The notes: generated from the letters alone by a model not told the origin. Shown: positions 44,150-53,022, counted from the first letter of the stretch. The stretch: DNA of 64,000 bases from Neisseria chenwenguii (GCF_002216145.1 NZ_CP022278.1:620001-684000), one strand, 5' to 3'. Made by a program: numbers and translations.

Positions 44150-44247
44150 GCGCCGACCGCCCAAAAATAAACGCCGCAAATCGCGGCAATGGCGGCGGAG
44201 GCAATCAGCAGGCGTTGCAAAAGGCCGGTGAGAAGTATTGAATTCAT
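44146..44247 (-). CDS. 33-residue single-pass membrane protein coupled to znuC
   Basis: This reading frame reads MNSILLTGLLQRLLIASAAI, then about ten more hydrophobic residues, ending FWAVGA. It would make one transmembrane helix. Its TGA overlaps the znuC ATG by four bases (ATGA), a classic sign of translational coupling. A Zur-like box lies 80 bp upstream of the ATG, and no other gene intervenes. No strong ribosome-binding site is visible. It could be a small subunit of the zinc importer or simply a leader peptide for znuC. Confidence 0.5.
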   Translation of the reverse strand: MNSILLTGLLQRLLIASAAIAAICGVYFWAVGA

Positions 44248-44326
44248 GACGTTTTTTCAGGTTTCAGACGGCATCGCGCAGGCGGATAAGGCCGTCTGAA
44301 AACCGTTTTAAGGTTGGCAGAAAAGA

Positions 44327-44341
44327 TGATATTGTATAACA
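44327..44341 (-). promoter_or_regulatory. Zur-like box upstream of the zinc ABC operon
   Basis: On the minus strand TGTTATACAATATCA matches the neisserial Zur consensus TGTTATDNHATAACA at every position except one. It overlaps a TACAAT -10-like hexamer, so zinc-bound Zur would block transcription of the small ORF and znuC-znuB. Confidence 0.65.
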
Positions 44342-44410
44342 TTTTCCGTGCAAACGCATTCCGCCCTATTTTCAGACGGCCTGCCCTTTTGCTACAATCC
44401 GCTACAACAG

Positions 44411-44490
44411 AAACAGGGGTGCTGCGCGCGGCGCGGCTGAGAAAAACCCTTTGCACCCGATACAGTTAATCCTGTCGTGGGGAGTTTCAG
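44411..44490 (+). ncRNA. TPP (thiamine pyrophosphate) riboswitch
   Basis: The Thi-box elements are present in order: AGGGGTGC, then CGGCTGAGAAAAACCC, and CCCGATACAGTTAATCCTG followed by CGTGGGGAGTTTC. GCTGAGA and the closing GGGGAG-type element are the most conserved parts of the aptamer. An intrinsic terminator begins 9 bp later, so control is by transcription termination when TPP is bound. It should govern the DUF2288 gene and the cytX relic downstream. Confidence 0.92.
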
Positions 44491-44498
44491 CATCATCG

Positions 44499-44544
44499 AA
44501 ACCGCCTGTTTTCTGCCGTCTGAAAACAGGCGGTTGCCCTTTTT
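44499..44544 (+). terminator. Riboswitch terminator containing a DUS
   Basis: A perfect 14-bp stem (AACCGCCTGTTTTC at 44500-44513 and its complement at 44522-44535) is followed by GCCCTTTTT. The 8-nt loop plus the 3' arm contain TGCCGTCTGAAAA, so the uptake word is built into the expression platform. Confidence 0.85.
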
Positions 44545-44576
44545 CAGACGGCCTAACAACCCGCAGGAGCATAACC

Positions 44577-44876
44577 ATGACCGCCCCACTTCTAAGCGAA
44601 AAACTCAACGCCGAAACCGCCCGCATCCGCTGGCAGGAGCTGCAAATCCACTTCGCCCGCGGCGCCGCCGTGTACGTTTCCCCCGACTTGGACTTGGTCG
44701 AAACCGCCAAACACATGGCCGACGACAACACTGCCGCCCTTTCCGCGCTGATGGAAGCCGGAAAATTCGGCCTCGTCACCGAAACACAGGCACGCGAATT
44801 TCTGGCGGACAACCGCGAAATGTGGGCCGTCGTCGTCGCCCCGTGGGTTTTGGTACAGCCTTGTGAAGGGGATTGA
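44577..44876 (+). CDS. DUF2288 family protein
   Basis: This 99-residue protein starts MTAPLLSEKLNAETARIRWQ. It has the family's HFARGAAVYVSPDLDLVE and WAVVVAPWVLVQP near the C-terminus. Members are small cytosolic proteins of unknown function. It is the first gene after the TPP riboswitch terminator, with AGGAGCATAACC as ribosome-binding site, so its expression should depend on thiamine status. The upstream in-frame extension begins inside the riboswitch and is not real. Confidence 0.82.
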   Translation: MTAPLLSEKLNAETARIRWQELQIHFARGAAVYVSPDLDLVETAKHMADDNTAALSALMEAGKFGLVTETQAREFLADNREMWAVVVAPWVLVQPCEGD

Positions 44877-44983
44877 ACGGGTGGGGTTGGCGGGTGTTTT
44901 GAAGTTTTGAAATAAGTTTTGGAATATTGGAAACGCCAAATGCCCGAAGGCCGTCTGAAACACCCGAAGTTTCACAAACCCAT

Positions 44984-45006
44984 TCCCTCTCCCAATGGGA
45001 GAGGGT
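44984..45006. repeat. CTCTCCC/GGGAGAGGG palindrome, copy 5
   Basis: TCCCTCTCCCAATGGGAGAG followed by GG, a compact palindrome. Confidence 0.6.
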
Positions 45007-45080
45007 GGTGCTTCGTAGAAGTACGTCCTGCGAGGTTTTCAGAAAAATTTACCATTCCAGGAAGAGAGCTGCCCCACCCC

Positions 45081-45110
45081 GGCCCTCCCCCGCTACGGCG
45101 GGAGAGGGAG
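45081..45110. repeat. CTCTCCC/GGGAGAGGG palindrome, copy 6
   Basis: GGCCCTCCCCCGCTACGGCG is followed by GGAGAGGGAG, a degenerate copy with a longer loop. Confidence 0.5.
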
Positions 45111-45270
45111 CAGATTGCAGCAGGCCGAACATTTACAGATCAAACCACCGCGCGTTAGAAAATTTTTCAGACGGCCTGTTTCAGACGGCCTCAACTGTTT
45201 TTCAAAACACAACACCTAAATGCCGTCTGAAAACCTACAAAAAAAAAACCAACTTCCTAAAGGAGAACCC

Positions 45271-45757
45271 CATGTCCGCACAAAAACCCCTATCCACTTC
45301 CGCCAACGGCCTCATCCGGTTTGGCGGCGGTTTCCGTAACCGAAATTCTGACCGGCACCTTCTTCGCGCCGCCGGGCTGGGCGCATGGCGTTCAGGCGGT
45401 TTTGATTGGCGCGAAAACGGGACTGGGCGCGATGGAGACGGTGTGCCGTTCGTTCGGTACGGGGCGGCGAAACAGGCGGCGCTGCCGGTAACGCAGTATG
45501 AGAATTTCCTGCCGGTTAGCGGCTCGATTTTTGCGCCGATGGCGGCGGTTTTGATTGCGGATTATTTTGTGCTGAAACACGATGTATCGCGGCAGCTGTT
45601 TGATTTTGTCGGGCTGGTACTGTGGCTCGCAGGCTTTGTGCTCTATCGGAACTTGATGACGGGCGAAACACCGCTGGGGATGACCTTTCCGGTGATGGCG
45701 GCGGTGTTTGTGGTGACGGTAATCGTGAGGAAACTGGCCGGCGTACGCGGCAAATAA
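45271..45757 (+). pseudogene. cytX: CytX-type hydroxymethylpyrimidine/thiamine-precursor transporter relic
   Basis: An intact start (AAAGGAG ribosome-binding site, MSAQKPLSTSANGLI) leads into a frameshift. In the shifted frame the NCS1/CytX N-terminal signature VSVTEILTGTFFAPPGW and GVQAVLIG is read, followed abruptly by AKTGLGAMETVCRSFG. Then the reading jumps to the C-terminal part in the original frame (PVSGSIFAPMAAVLIADYF, FDFVGLVLWLAGF). Several hundred codons of a roughly 400-residue permease are missing. Its location behind a TPP riboswitch supports the thiamine-precursor transporter identity. The reading frame is open through part of the relic but cannot encode a transporter. Confidence 0.85.
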
Positions 45758-45772
45758 TATTGAAAATGCGCA

Positions 45773-45824
45773 AAGGCCGTCTGAATATTCCGGCTACGTT
45801 TGTAACCGGATTTTCAGACGGCCT
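45773..45824. terminator. DUS-pair hairpin between cytX relic and lipoprotein gene
   Basis: AAGGCCGTCTGAATATTCCGG and CCGGATTTTCAGACGGCCTT form an extended stem with a CCGG inner pair, between converging transcripts. Confidence 0.6.
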
Positions 45825-45836
45825 TACGCTGTTTAT

Positions 45837-46307
45837 TTACTGAGCAGGTTTGCTGCAATTTCCCTGCGTAGCAAGATTCAGTTTGGAAACTGCTGCTTTG
45901 CCCTGCGCTTCATCAACAAGTTCCACATGTGCACCACCGACGAATGCGCCCATCTTAATATACTGACGGACAAAATAGTTTTTGCCTGCTTCGGCAGCGA
46001 TAGTCAGCTTATTGGGCGAAAACTCAGATTCAGTGGCAATCTCATGAGACTGACCTCCCGCTACTTCAGTGCGGAAAAATACTTTATTGGAAGACTCACC
46101 CAAACATTTTCCGTCCACCCAAATATCTTTTTTGAGTGCCTGTCCGACAAAACTATCTCGATACACATACAGCCCGGCCATGCCTTCGGCGGGCAGGTTG
46201 AAGGTTTTCGCTGCGGCTGAGGCTTCCTGCGGCGCAAGAGCGACGGAGGCGCAACCGGAAAGGGCGAGTACGGCGGAAAGTGCGGCGGCGGTTAGGGTTT
46301 TATTCAT
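45837..46307 (-). CDS. DUF2846-type outer-membrane lipoprotein
   Basis: This 156-residue lipoprotein has signal peptide MNKTLTAAALSAVLALSGC with the lipobox cysteine at residue 19. The mature part has AGLYVYRDSFVGQALKKDIWVDGK, ESSNKVFFRTEVAGG and KLTIAAEAGKNYFVRQYI, matching DUF2846 proteins of unknown function. It was probably sorted to the outer membrane, since residues after the cysteine (ASVA) show no Lol-avoidance aspartate. An AAGGAAACAAA ribosome-binding site precedes the ATG. It is transcribed toward the cytX relic. Confidence 0.85.
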   Translation of the reverse strand: MNKTLTAAALSAVLALSGCASVALAPQEASAAAKTFNLPAEGMAGLYVYRDSFVGQALKKDIWVDGKCLGESSNKVFFRTEVAGGQSHEIATESEFSPNKLTIAAEAGKNYFVRQYIKMGAFVGGAHVELVDEAQGKAAVSKLNLATQGNCSKPAQ

Positions 46308-46509
46308 TTTGTTTCCTTCAGTTTAAAATTTTATATGGGAAATCCCACAATAAAATGTAAATCGGATGCAAATCCGGTTTACAGCTTTACAACCCCGTAG
46401 ATCGGATACCCATATCCGACGTTTAATGCCAATCCTGAAAACGTCGGATTCGGGAATCTGACCTACGCCGTTATCCGGTTTCGACAGGCAGTCGGACTTT
46501 TCAGACGGC

Positions 46510-49171
46510 CTAACCGATAATCTGCACGGCGGTCATTTCCGCGCCGTTGTCGAACTGCGCAAACACCGTCGATACGCCGGCCTCATCACGGTAGGCCAAG
46601 GTATGCGCCTGATTGTCGAACACGATTCGGTCTCCGAATACGCTGCCCCAATCGAAGCCGTCCGCCGCATCGCCAAACAGACTGCGCAAGCCCGAGAGGT
46701 CTAGGCGGTCTTCCGTGATGTCGAAATCGGTAATACGGTCGGTTTTGCCTTCACGGATGTCCTCCGCACTAAACACAACGGTATCGCGGCCTGCGCCCGT
46801 GGTTACGGTGTCGCTGCCCAAACTTCCGAGCAGGCGGTCGCTGCCGCTTGAACCTGTGAGCGTTTCGTCGCCCGACGTACCGAGCAATACCGCTTCGCCG
46901 TTGTGGGTTTGGTTGCCAAACGCGCTCCAGTCGAATTTGTCTTTACCCAAATCGATGGAGGTTTCCGCCGCATTTTCAGACGGCCTGTACACAACCGTAC
47001 CGTCCGCTTCCTGCGTGGCGGTCAGCTCGACGGCTTTAGTGGAAACGACATTGCCGTCTGAATCTTCGGTCTGCACGACGGCGGTTATCGGGCGCAAGTC
47101 GGCGGTCTCGGCCGGGGAGGCGGTGGCGTAAGGTGTAACATCCGCTTTTGTGCCGTCTGAGCCGAGTTTGGCTTCAAGGCCGTCTGAAAAACCGTCGCCG
47201 TCGGTGTCGTTGGTGTAGGCGGAAGTATCTATGCGTAATTCGTCATAGTCGTTCAACCCATCACGGTCAAAGTCCTGTGCTTCGTATGCAGCTTTTTGAT
47301 TTTTATCCACACGGTAGCCTTGACTGAAATATTTTTGGACTTCGGTACTGGTTTCGTAGAAATTGGCCAATGCGTGTTTGTCCCAACCGTCTTTATTTGC
47401 GGCGGTATTTTTCAGGAAGATAGTGTTTTTATAGGTTCCCAAGCCATCAAAGCCTAAAACTGTTCCGGCGCCCTGAGCTCCGCCGATTGTTCCGCCTACC
47501 GCCGCGCCTGCTTTTGCTCCCGCCAATATCAAAGGCGCAGCCGCACCACCTGTTGCGATAGTTGCAACCAGACCTCCTACGAGAGCCAAGAATCCGCCTG
47601 TTGCAGCTCCTTTAGCTGCGGTTGCGGCAGTAGCTGCCACCGCAGCACCCGTCTGATATGTAGTCGGAACATCGCCGCTGCTTAACCATTCGCCTTCAAT
47701 CACATAAGAATTGGTTTTATAGGTAACACCCGATTGGTTGGTAAAACGTGCATCGTAAATCCGTTCTTGTGCAAACTGTTCGGAACGCGCCGCAGCCGCC
47801 ACTAAATCCGGAGTCGGACTGCCGTCGGTAATGATTTTGGCCGTGTTGAATAACACGCTGCGGACAAATTCGTCTTTAAACTGGGAATTTTGCACCGTAT
47901 AGGTGGCAAAATACTGAGCCAGATAGCCGCCCAAAGAATGCCCTGTCGAATAAACATGGTCGGGATTGTATTGTTCCAGCGTGCTAATAATTTCATCCAT
48001 CTGCTTGGCTTGGGTCGGCGTATTGCCTTGAGCCAGCTTCAATCCGGCAGTCGCATCCTGCAAGCCTTTTGTGCCACGGAAGGCCACCACGATATTTTGG
48101 TAAGAGCCGTCGGCTTTTTTGCCGTTGCCGAATATGGTGTAATCCAAACCGCTGCCGAAAAACTCACCTTTGCTGACAACTGATAAAACATCCCAATGGC
48201 CTTGGTATTCGCTGATGTCCACCTGACCGTTTAGATCTGCTTTGACAGAATCAATTTCGATGCTGCCCACGCCATCAAAAGCCTGCTGCATGGCAGTTTT
48301 GCCTTCTGTGGCATAAGCCAGCGTGGAAAACATCCGCAAATCGCGGTCGGAAACGTTCCACATATCCGGATAGCGGTCTTTGCTGTCAATCAGGCCGTCG
48401 CCGTCGGTATCTGCCTTATACGAGGCTTGAAGATTATCTTTTGATGAATCGACATGCGTGCTGACAAAACCGTTTAAGTAAGCAATTGATTCATCTGACG
48501 GCTTATTGCGGATAATCTCATTCTTTTCAGACGGCCTGACACCCGCCTCACGGTATTCCAGCACCGACAAATCCAATTCTCGGCCTGCTTCGGCGCTGCG
48601 GGTGACGATGATGCCGTCTTTGTAGAGAATACGGGTGGTGTGGATTTCGGGCTGTTCGGGTGCGGGTATTTGGGCTCCGTCCGCCGCCGTTGCATCGCTG
48701 GTTTGCGGCGTTTCGGCTGACGGGGTGTTTTGTGCGGCGCCGCTTTGGGAATTGCCGGCGGCGTTGTTGCCGGCATTGCTGTCTGAATCAGGCGGATTGC
48801 CGTCTGAATTTCCGCCTCCACCGGCAAACGCCAGCGGGATGCCGAGCGCCAAGAGGCCGCCGGCGATTTTCAGCGGGCGGTAGCTGGGAGCGGTTTCGGT
48901 AATTTCTTCGGCTTGAACTTGGCGGACGGTTTCTTCCAGCGCAGCTTCGGTTTGAACGGCGGGAACGTATCCGGACGGGGATGTCTGCGGCGCGGGTACG
49001 CGTGAGGAGAGGGGTTCGACGGGCGTTTCTGCGGGGAGGGATTCGGCCGCAGGCGCTGCGGCAAGGATTTCGGGCTGCGCGGCTGCATCAGCCGTCAGTT
49101 GGTTGGTTGGTTGGTTGGTTGGTTGGTTGGTTGGTTGGTTGGTTGGTTGGTTGGACGTTTTGATTTTTCAT
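46510..49171 (-). CDS. Phase-variable RTX-type calcium-binding lipase (out of frame here)
   Basis: The ATG at 49171 reads MKNQNV, then QPTN repeats from a (CCAA)14 tract, and meets TGA at 49088-49090 after 27 codons. The main frame (49098-46510) is open but has no ATG, and an in-frame TGA at 49168-49170 blocks its upstream side. With 13 or 16 units the two parts would join into about 885-890 residues. The protein has a Pro/Ala-rich N-terminus with a hydrophobic PLKIAGGLLALGIPLAF segment and calcium-binding repeats (DTDGDGLIDSKDRYPD, later DTDGDGFSDGLEAK). A class-3 lipase core has the nucleophile elbow STGHSLGGYLAQ, followed by a Gly/Ala-rich hydrophobic stretch. RTX-like repeats (GTSGDETLTGSSGSDRLLG) and a type I secretion C-terminus (ITDFDITEDRLDL) complete it. 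No secretion genes adjoin. Confidence 0.8.
49099..49154 (-). repeat. (CCAA)14 tetranucleotide phase-variation tract
   Basis: There are 14 perfect TTGG units (CCAA on the coding strand), 17 bp inside the RTX lipase ATG. Gain or loss of units shifts the frame. The present count gives the OFF frame from the ATG at 49171. Confidence 0.95.
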
Positions 49172-49603
49172 TTTTTTAAAGTTTCAATAATAAAAGCAAT
49201 AGTAGGTAATTTAACATAAAGAACAAACAAATCAAGATGCGGATTGAAACTTTAGTAGAGGGGATATTCTATATATTCCAAAGTATTGTAAAAATGCTGT
49301 CTGAAAACGGATTTAAGCACCTGTATGGATTAGCGGTTTTTAAAAAGCATCATACAAATGAGTTTTGAAAGGGCGTCTGAATGTTTTGACGGCAGGTGTG
49401 GCAAAAGGTAGGCCGGGCGTTTTTACCCGACGCTGGAAATTTAAGGTGGTGTGGAGATTTCGACAGATTGTCGGGCAAAAGTGCCCGACCTACACCCTAA
49501 TCTGCTTTGAATTGTGCGGATACCTATGCTGCGAACCCCGCCCTTGCGGGTTGCGCTTAAAGGGTTTTCAGGGGCTTGATGCCCGCTTATGCCGCCTGAA
49601 AAC
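49172..49603. other. Upstream region of the RTX lipase gene
   Basis: No gene was seen in these 432 bp. The first 100 bp are AT-rich and likely hold the lipase promoter (minus-strand TTGTTC, 16 bp, TACTAT at about 49195-49222). The rest has GTAGGCCGGGC-type repeats and degenerate DUS words. Confidence 0.5.
49177..49254. repeat. 12-bp perfect inverted repeat flanking the lipase promoter region
   Basis: TAAAGTTTCAAT (49177-49188) and ATTGAAACTTTA (49243-49254) are exact reverse complements, 54 bp apart, bracketing the AT-rich putative promoter just upstream of the ATG. Confidence 0.7.
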
Positions 49604-50632
49604 CTACTCCTTCCGCCCTAGCAGCATTGCATCGCCGTAACTGAAAAAGCGGTATTCCTGCGCGACTGCGTGGCGGTAAACGCTGCGGATGTGCTCCATG
49701 CCGGAAAAGGCGCTGACGAGCATCAGGAGCGTGGATTTGGGCAGGTGGAAGTTGGTAATCAGGCGGTCGGCGACGTTGAAGCGGTAGCCGGGGGTGATGA
49801 AGATATCGGTGTCGCCGCGCCCTGCTTTCAGACGGCCTGCTTCGCGGGCGGCGGATTCGAGGGCGCGCACGGAGGTGGTGCCGACTGCCCAAATTTTGCT
49901 GCCGCGCGCTTTGGCGGCTTCAATCAGGGCAACGGTTTCGGCGGGGACGTCAAACCATTCGCTGTGCATTTTGTGTTCGGCGATGTTTTCGACGCGCACG
50001 GGTTGGAACGTGCCTGCACCGACGTGCAGGGTCACTTCGGCGGTGAGAGCGCCTTTGGCACGCAGTTTGTCCAGCAGCGTGCCGGTAAAATGCAGGCCGG
50101 CGGTCGGGGCGGCAACGGCGCCCTGATGTTTGGCGTAAACGGTTTGGTAGCGGCTGTCGTCTTTGTCGTCGGCGGCGCGTTCGATATAGGGCGGCAGCGG
50201 CAGTTTGCCGTTTTGCTCGAGGATTTCGTAAACGCTGCGGCTGTCGTCGAAACTCAGGGTAAAGAGTTCGCCCGCGCGCTCGGTCATGACGGCGCGGATG
50301 CCGCCTTCAAACAGCAATACGGTGCCGGCTTTCGGCGATTTCGAGGCGCGGATGTGGGCGAGCGCGGTGTGTTCGTCCAATACCCGCTCGATCAGGGCTT
50401 CGATTCTGCCGCCGCTTTCTTTTTGGCCGAACAGCCGCGCTTTCATCACTTTGGTATTGTTAAATACCAAAACATCGCCCGCTTCGACGTAATCGGGCAA
50501 ATCGGCAAACTGCGCGTCTTGCAGCGGCGAATCGGGCAGCGCGACCAACAGGCGGCTGCTGCCGCGTGTTTCGGGCGGGTGTTGCGCAATCAGCGCTTCG
50601 GGCAGGGCGAAATCGAAATCGGAAATATCCAT
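49604..50632 (-). CDS. queA: S-adenosylmethionine:tRNA ribosyltransferase-isomerase
   Basis: This 342-residue QueA builds epoxyqueuosine at the tRNA wobble position by transferring ribose from SAM. It shows the standard N-terminus [57 protein letters not shown] and [14 protein letters not shown]. The start at 50632 gives MDISDFDF; a longer in-frame form would enter the accB leader. A TATAAT is present on the minus strand at 50669-50664, 32 bp before the ATG, with a poor -35. A DUS encodes EAGRLKAGR within the protein. Confidence 0.95.
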   Translation of the reverse strand: MDISDFDFALPEALIAQHPPETRGSSRLLVALPDSPLQDAQFADLPDYVEAGDVLVFNNTKVMKARLFGQKESGGRIEALIERVLDEHTALAHIRASKSPKAGTVLLFEGGIRAVMTERAGELFTLSFDDSRSVYEILEQNGKLPLPPYIERAADDKDDSRYQTVYAKHQGAVAAPTAGLHFTGTLLDKLRAKGALTAEVTLHVGAGTFQPVRVENIAEHKMHSEWFDVPAETVALIEAAKARGSKIWAVGTTSVRALESAAREAGRLKAGRGDTDIFITPGYRFNVADRLITNFHLPKSTLLMLVSAFSGMEHIRSVYRHAVAQEYRFFSYGDAMLLGRKE

Positions 50633-51002
50633 AACTTTAGTAATTTTTTTGAAAAACGCCGTTATTATACGCATCTTTCCGATGCCTCGAAATTTGCGTT
50701 CAGACGGTCGCATTCCCCCGCAAAAGCAAAGGATTAGAATAGATGCTCTTGTCCGGCAAAGCGGAACGCCGTTTGCGCGTTTTATTGAAAAATGCCGACA
50801 ACTTCGGATATTTTGCTGGACATTTACAAACAACTTCGGGAAAATAACCCGATTAAATCTTACAGACAAAACGTTCTTTACATTCAATTTCCGGTTTTTC
50901 AGACGGCATCCAAATGCCGTCTGAAAAACTTTCCCGAAAACTTCCGTTTTCTCCCAATGTATTCTATCCACGGCATCCGGCCGTTTTAAAAAGGAACACA
51001 AC
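50633..51002. other. Divergent queA/accB intergenic region
   Basis: These 370 bp hold a DUS pair at about 50899-50931 and the queA -10 element. aroQ, which often precedes accB, is not here. No gene was recognised. Confidence 0.5.
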
Positions 51003-51455
51003 ATGGATTTGCGCAAACTGAAAAAACTGATTGATTTGGTTGAAGAATCCGGTATCGCCGAAATCGAAGTGACCGAAGGCGAAGAAAAAGTCCGCATTAC
51101 CCGCACCGCCGCCGCCGCACAGCCCGTTTACGCCGCGCCCGCACCGGTTCAGGCTGTTGCCGCTGCGCCTGCCGCCTCCCCTGCTCCCACTGCCGCAGCA
51201 GCGCCCGCCGCACGCGATTTGAGCAACGCGCAGAAATCGCCGATGGTCGGTACTTTCTACCGCGCACCGAGCCCGACTTCGCCTGTGTTTGTCGAAGTCG
51301 GCCAAAGCGTGAAAGCGGGCGATACGCTGTGCATCATCGAAGCGATGAAACTGATGAACGAAATTGAAGCCGAAAAATCCGGCGTGGTCAAAGAAATTCT
51401 GGTCGAAAACGGCACGCCTGTGGAATACGGCGAGCCGCTGTTTATCATCGAATAA
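51003..51455 (+). CDS. accB: Biotin carboxyl carrier protein of acetyl-CoA carboxylase
   Basis: This 150-residue BCCP has N-terminal [21 protein letters not shown], a flexible Ala/Pro-rich linker (about residues 36-70) and the biotinyl domain with biotin-accepting K116 in [11 protein letters not shown]. It carries biotin between the carboxylase (AccC) and the carboxyltransferase in malonyl-CoA synthesis. An AAAAGGAACAC ribosome-binding site precedes the ATG. accC follows 160 bp later, with DUS words in the gap that could form a partial attenuator between the two subunits. Confidence 0.97.
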   Translation: MDLRKLKKLIDLVEESGIAEIEVTEGEEKVRITRTAAAAQPVYAAPAPVQAVAAAPAASPAPTAAAAPAARDLSNAQKSPMVGTFYRAPSPTSPVFVEVGQSVKAGDTLCIIEAMKLMNEIEAEKSGVVKEILVENGTPVEYGEPLFIIE

Positions 51456-51614
51456 TATTTTTCAGACGGCCTCTGCATCCAAAAATGCGGCAGGCCGTCT
51501 GAACGTTTTTCGAGGCGTGCTTCCCCTTCAAACCGCCCGCGAAACATTCGGATAAACATTTTCAGACGGCATCATGCTGAAGCAGAGGACGTCTGAAAGC
51601 AAAGGAAAATCATC

Positions 51615-52976
51615 ATGTTGAAAAAAGTCTTAATCGCCAACCGCGGCGAAATCGCGCTGCGCGTATTGCGCGCCTGCCGCGAAATGGGCATCGCCACCGT
51701 CGCCGTGCATTCCGAAGCCGACAAAGACAGCCTGCACGTCAAGCTGTCCGACGAATCCGTGTGCATCGGCCCGGCCGCTTCCGCACAAAGCTACCTCAAT
51801 ATCCCCGCCATCATCGCCGCCGCCGAAGTCACCGGTGCCGACGGCATCCACCCGGGCTACGGCTTTTTGGCGGAAAACGCCAATTTTGCCGAACAGGTCG
51901 AACAATCCGGTTTTGTCTTCATCGGCCCTCGCGCCGACACCATCCGCCTGATGGGCGACAAAGTTTCCGCCAAACACGCCATGATCGAAGCGGGCGTGCC
52001 CTGCGTACCCGGTTCGGACGGCGCCCTGTCTGACGACCCCGACGAAATCCTCAAAACCGCCGACAAAGTCGGTTTCCCCGTCATCATCAAAGCCTCCGGC
52101 GGCGGCGGCGGCCGCGGTATGCGCGTGGTCGAGAAAAAAGAAGACCTGCTGCGCTCCGTCGAAATGACCAAAACCGAAGCAGGTGCCGCGTTCGGCAACC
52201 CGATGGTTTACATGGAACGCTACCTGCAACGCCCGCGCCACGTCGAAATCCAAGTCTTGTCCGACGAACACGGCAACGCCGTTTACCTCGCCGAACGCGA
52301 CTGCTCGCTCCAGCGCCGCCACCAGAAAGTCATCGAAGAAGCGCCCGCCCCCGGCATCAGCGAAGCCGAGCGCAAAAAAATCGGCGAAGCCTGCGTCGCC
52401 GCCTGCAAACGCATCGGCTACCGCGGCGCGGGTACGTTTGAATTTCTCTACGAAGACGGCGAGTTTTTCTTCATCGAGATGAACACCCGCGTACAGGTCG
52501 AACATCCCGTTACCGAGCTGATTACCAACGTCGATATTGTGCAGGAACAAATCCGCATCGCAAGCGGTCTGCCGCTGCAATACAAGCAGAAAGACATCAA
52601 AATCTCCGGCCACGCGTTCGAATGCCGCATCAACGCCGAAGACCCGTACAACTTCATCCCCAGCCCCGGCCTGATCGAAAGCTGCCACCTCCCCGGCGGC
52701 TTCGGCATCCGCGTGGACAGCCACATCTATCAGGGTTACCGCATTCCGCCGTATTACGACAGCTTAATCGGCAAAATCTGCGTCGTCGGCAAAACCCGCG
52801 AACAGGCCATGGCGAAAATGCGTGTCGCGCTGGCCGAACTGGCCGTGACCGGCATCAAAACCAATACCCCGCTCCACCGCGACCTCTTCACCGACCCCGG
52901 TTTCGCCGAAGGCGGCGTCAGTATCCACTATCTGGAACACTGGCTGGAAGAGCGCAAAGCGAAGTTGGAAAAATAA
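51615..52976 (+). CDS. accC: Biotin carboxylase subunit of acetyl-CoA carboxylase
   Basis: This 453-residue ATP-grasp biotin carboxylase has [20 protein letters not shown] at the N-terminus, [15 protein letters not shown], and the glycine-rich loop [33 protein letters not shown] and [16 protein letters not shown] carry the metal and bicarbonate residues. It carboxylates biotin on AccB in the first committed step of fatty-acid synthesis. The length matches E. coli AccC (449). A DUS-pair terminator lies 15 bp after the stop. Confidence 0.97.
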   Translation: MLKKVLIANRGEIALRVLRACREMGIATVAVHSEADKDSLHVKLSDESVCIGPAASAQSYLNIPAIIAAAEVTGADGIHPGYGFLAENANFAEQVEQSGFVFIGPRADTIRLMGDKVSAKHAMIEAGVPCVPGSDGALSDDPDEILKTADKVGFPVIIKASGGGGGRGMRVVEKKEDLLRSVEMTKTEAGAAFGNPMVYMERYLQRPRHVEIQVLSDEHGNAVYLAERDCSLQRRHQKVIEEAPAPGISEAERKKIGEACVAACKRIGYRGAGTFEFLYEDGEFFFIEMNTRVQVEHPVTELITNVDIVQEQIRIASGLPLQYKQKDIKISGHAFECRINAEDPYNFIPSPGLIESCHLPGGFGIRVDSHIYQGYRIPPYYDSLIGKICVVGKTREQAMAKMRVALAELAVTGIKTNTPLHRDLFTDPGFAEGGVSIHYLEHWLEERKAKLEK

Positions 52977-52990
52977 TCCGCAACAAAATC

Positions 52991-53022
52991 AAGGCCGTCT
53001 GAAAAATTCAGACGGCCTTTTT
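52991..53022 (+). terminator. DUS-pair terminator after accC
   Basis: AAGGCCGTCTGAAAAATTCA and GACGGCCTTTTT make a strong stem with a T-run. Confidence 0.75.

Larger units (their letters stand above)
44877..45270. other. Repeat-rich gap between DUF2288 gene and cytX relic
   Basis: These 394 bp hold two CTCTCCC palindromes (44984-45006 and 45081-45110), several DUS words and an A10 run at 45239-45248. No gene was seen. Confidence 0.55.

Noticed and set aside
45837..46307. Lipoprotein as a surface factor working with the RTX lipase
   Set aside because: Only proximity supports this. A gap with repeats separates them and DUF2846 proteins have no known link to type I secretion.
46510..48852. A TTG start at 48852 for the lipase giving a 780-residue product
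   Set aside because: The open frame continues 82 codons further upstream to the CCAA tract, and an ATG just beyond the tract explains the gene better. TTG inside a hydrophobic segment has no ribosome-binding site.
48870..49088. A 72-codon minus-strand ORF beginning ATGCAGCCGCGC inside the RTX lipase region
   Set aside because: It is the third frame across the same Pro/Ala-rich coding stretch. The lipase frame continues to the repeat and fits the downstream protein.
49099..49154. The tetranucleotide tract considered as a CRISPR or VNTR array
   Set aside because: The unit is 4 bp without spacers, and its place inside an ORF near the ATG marks it as a contingency tract.
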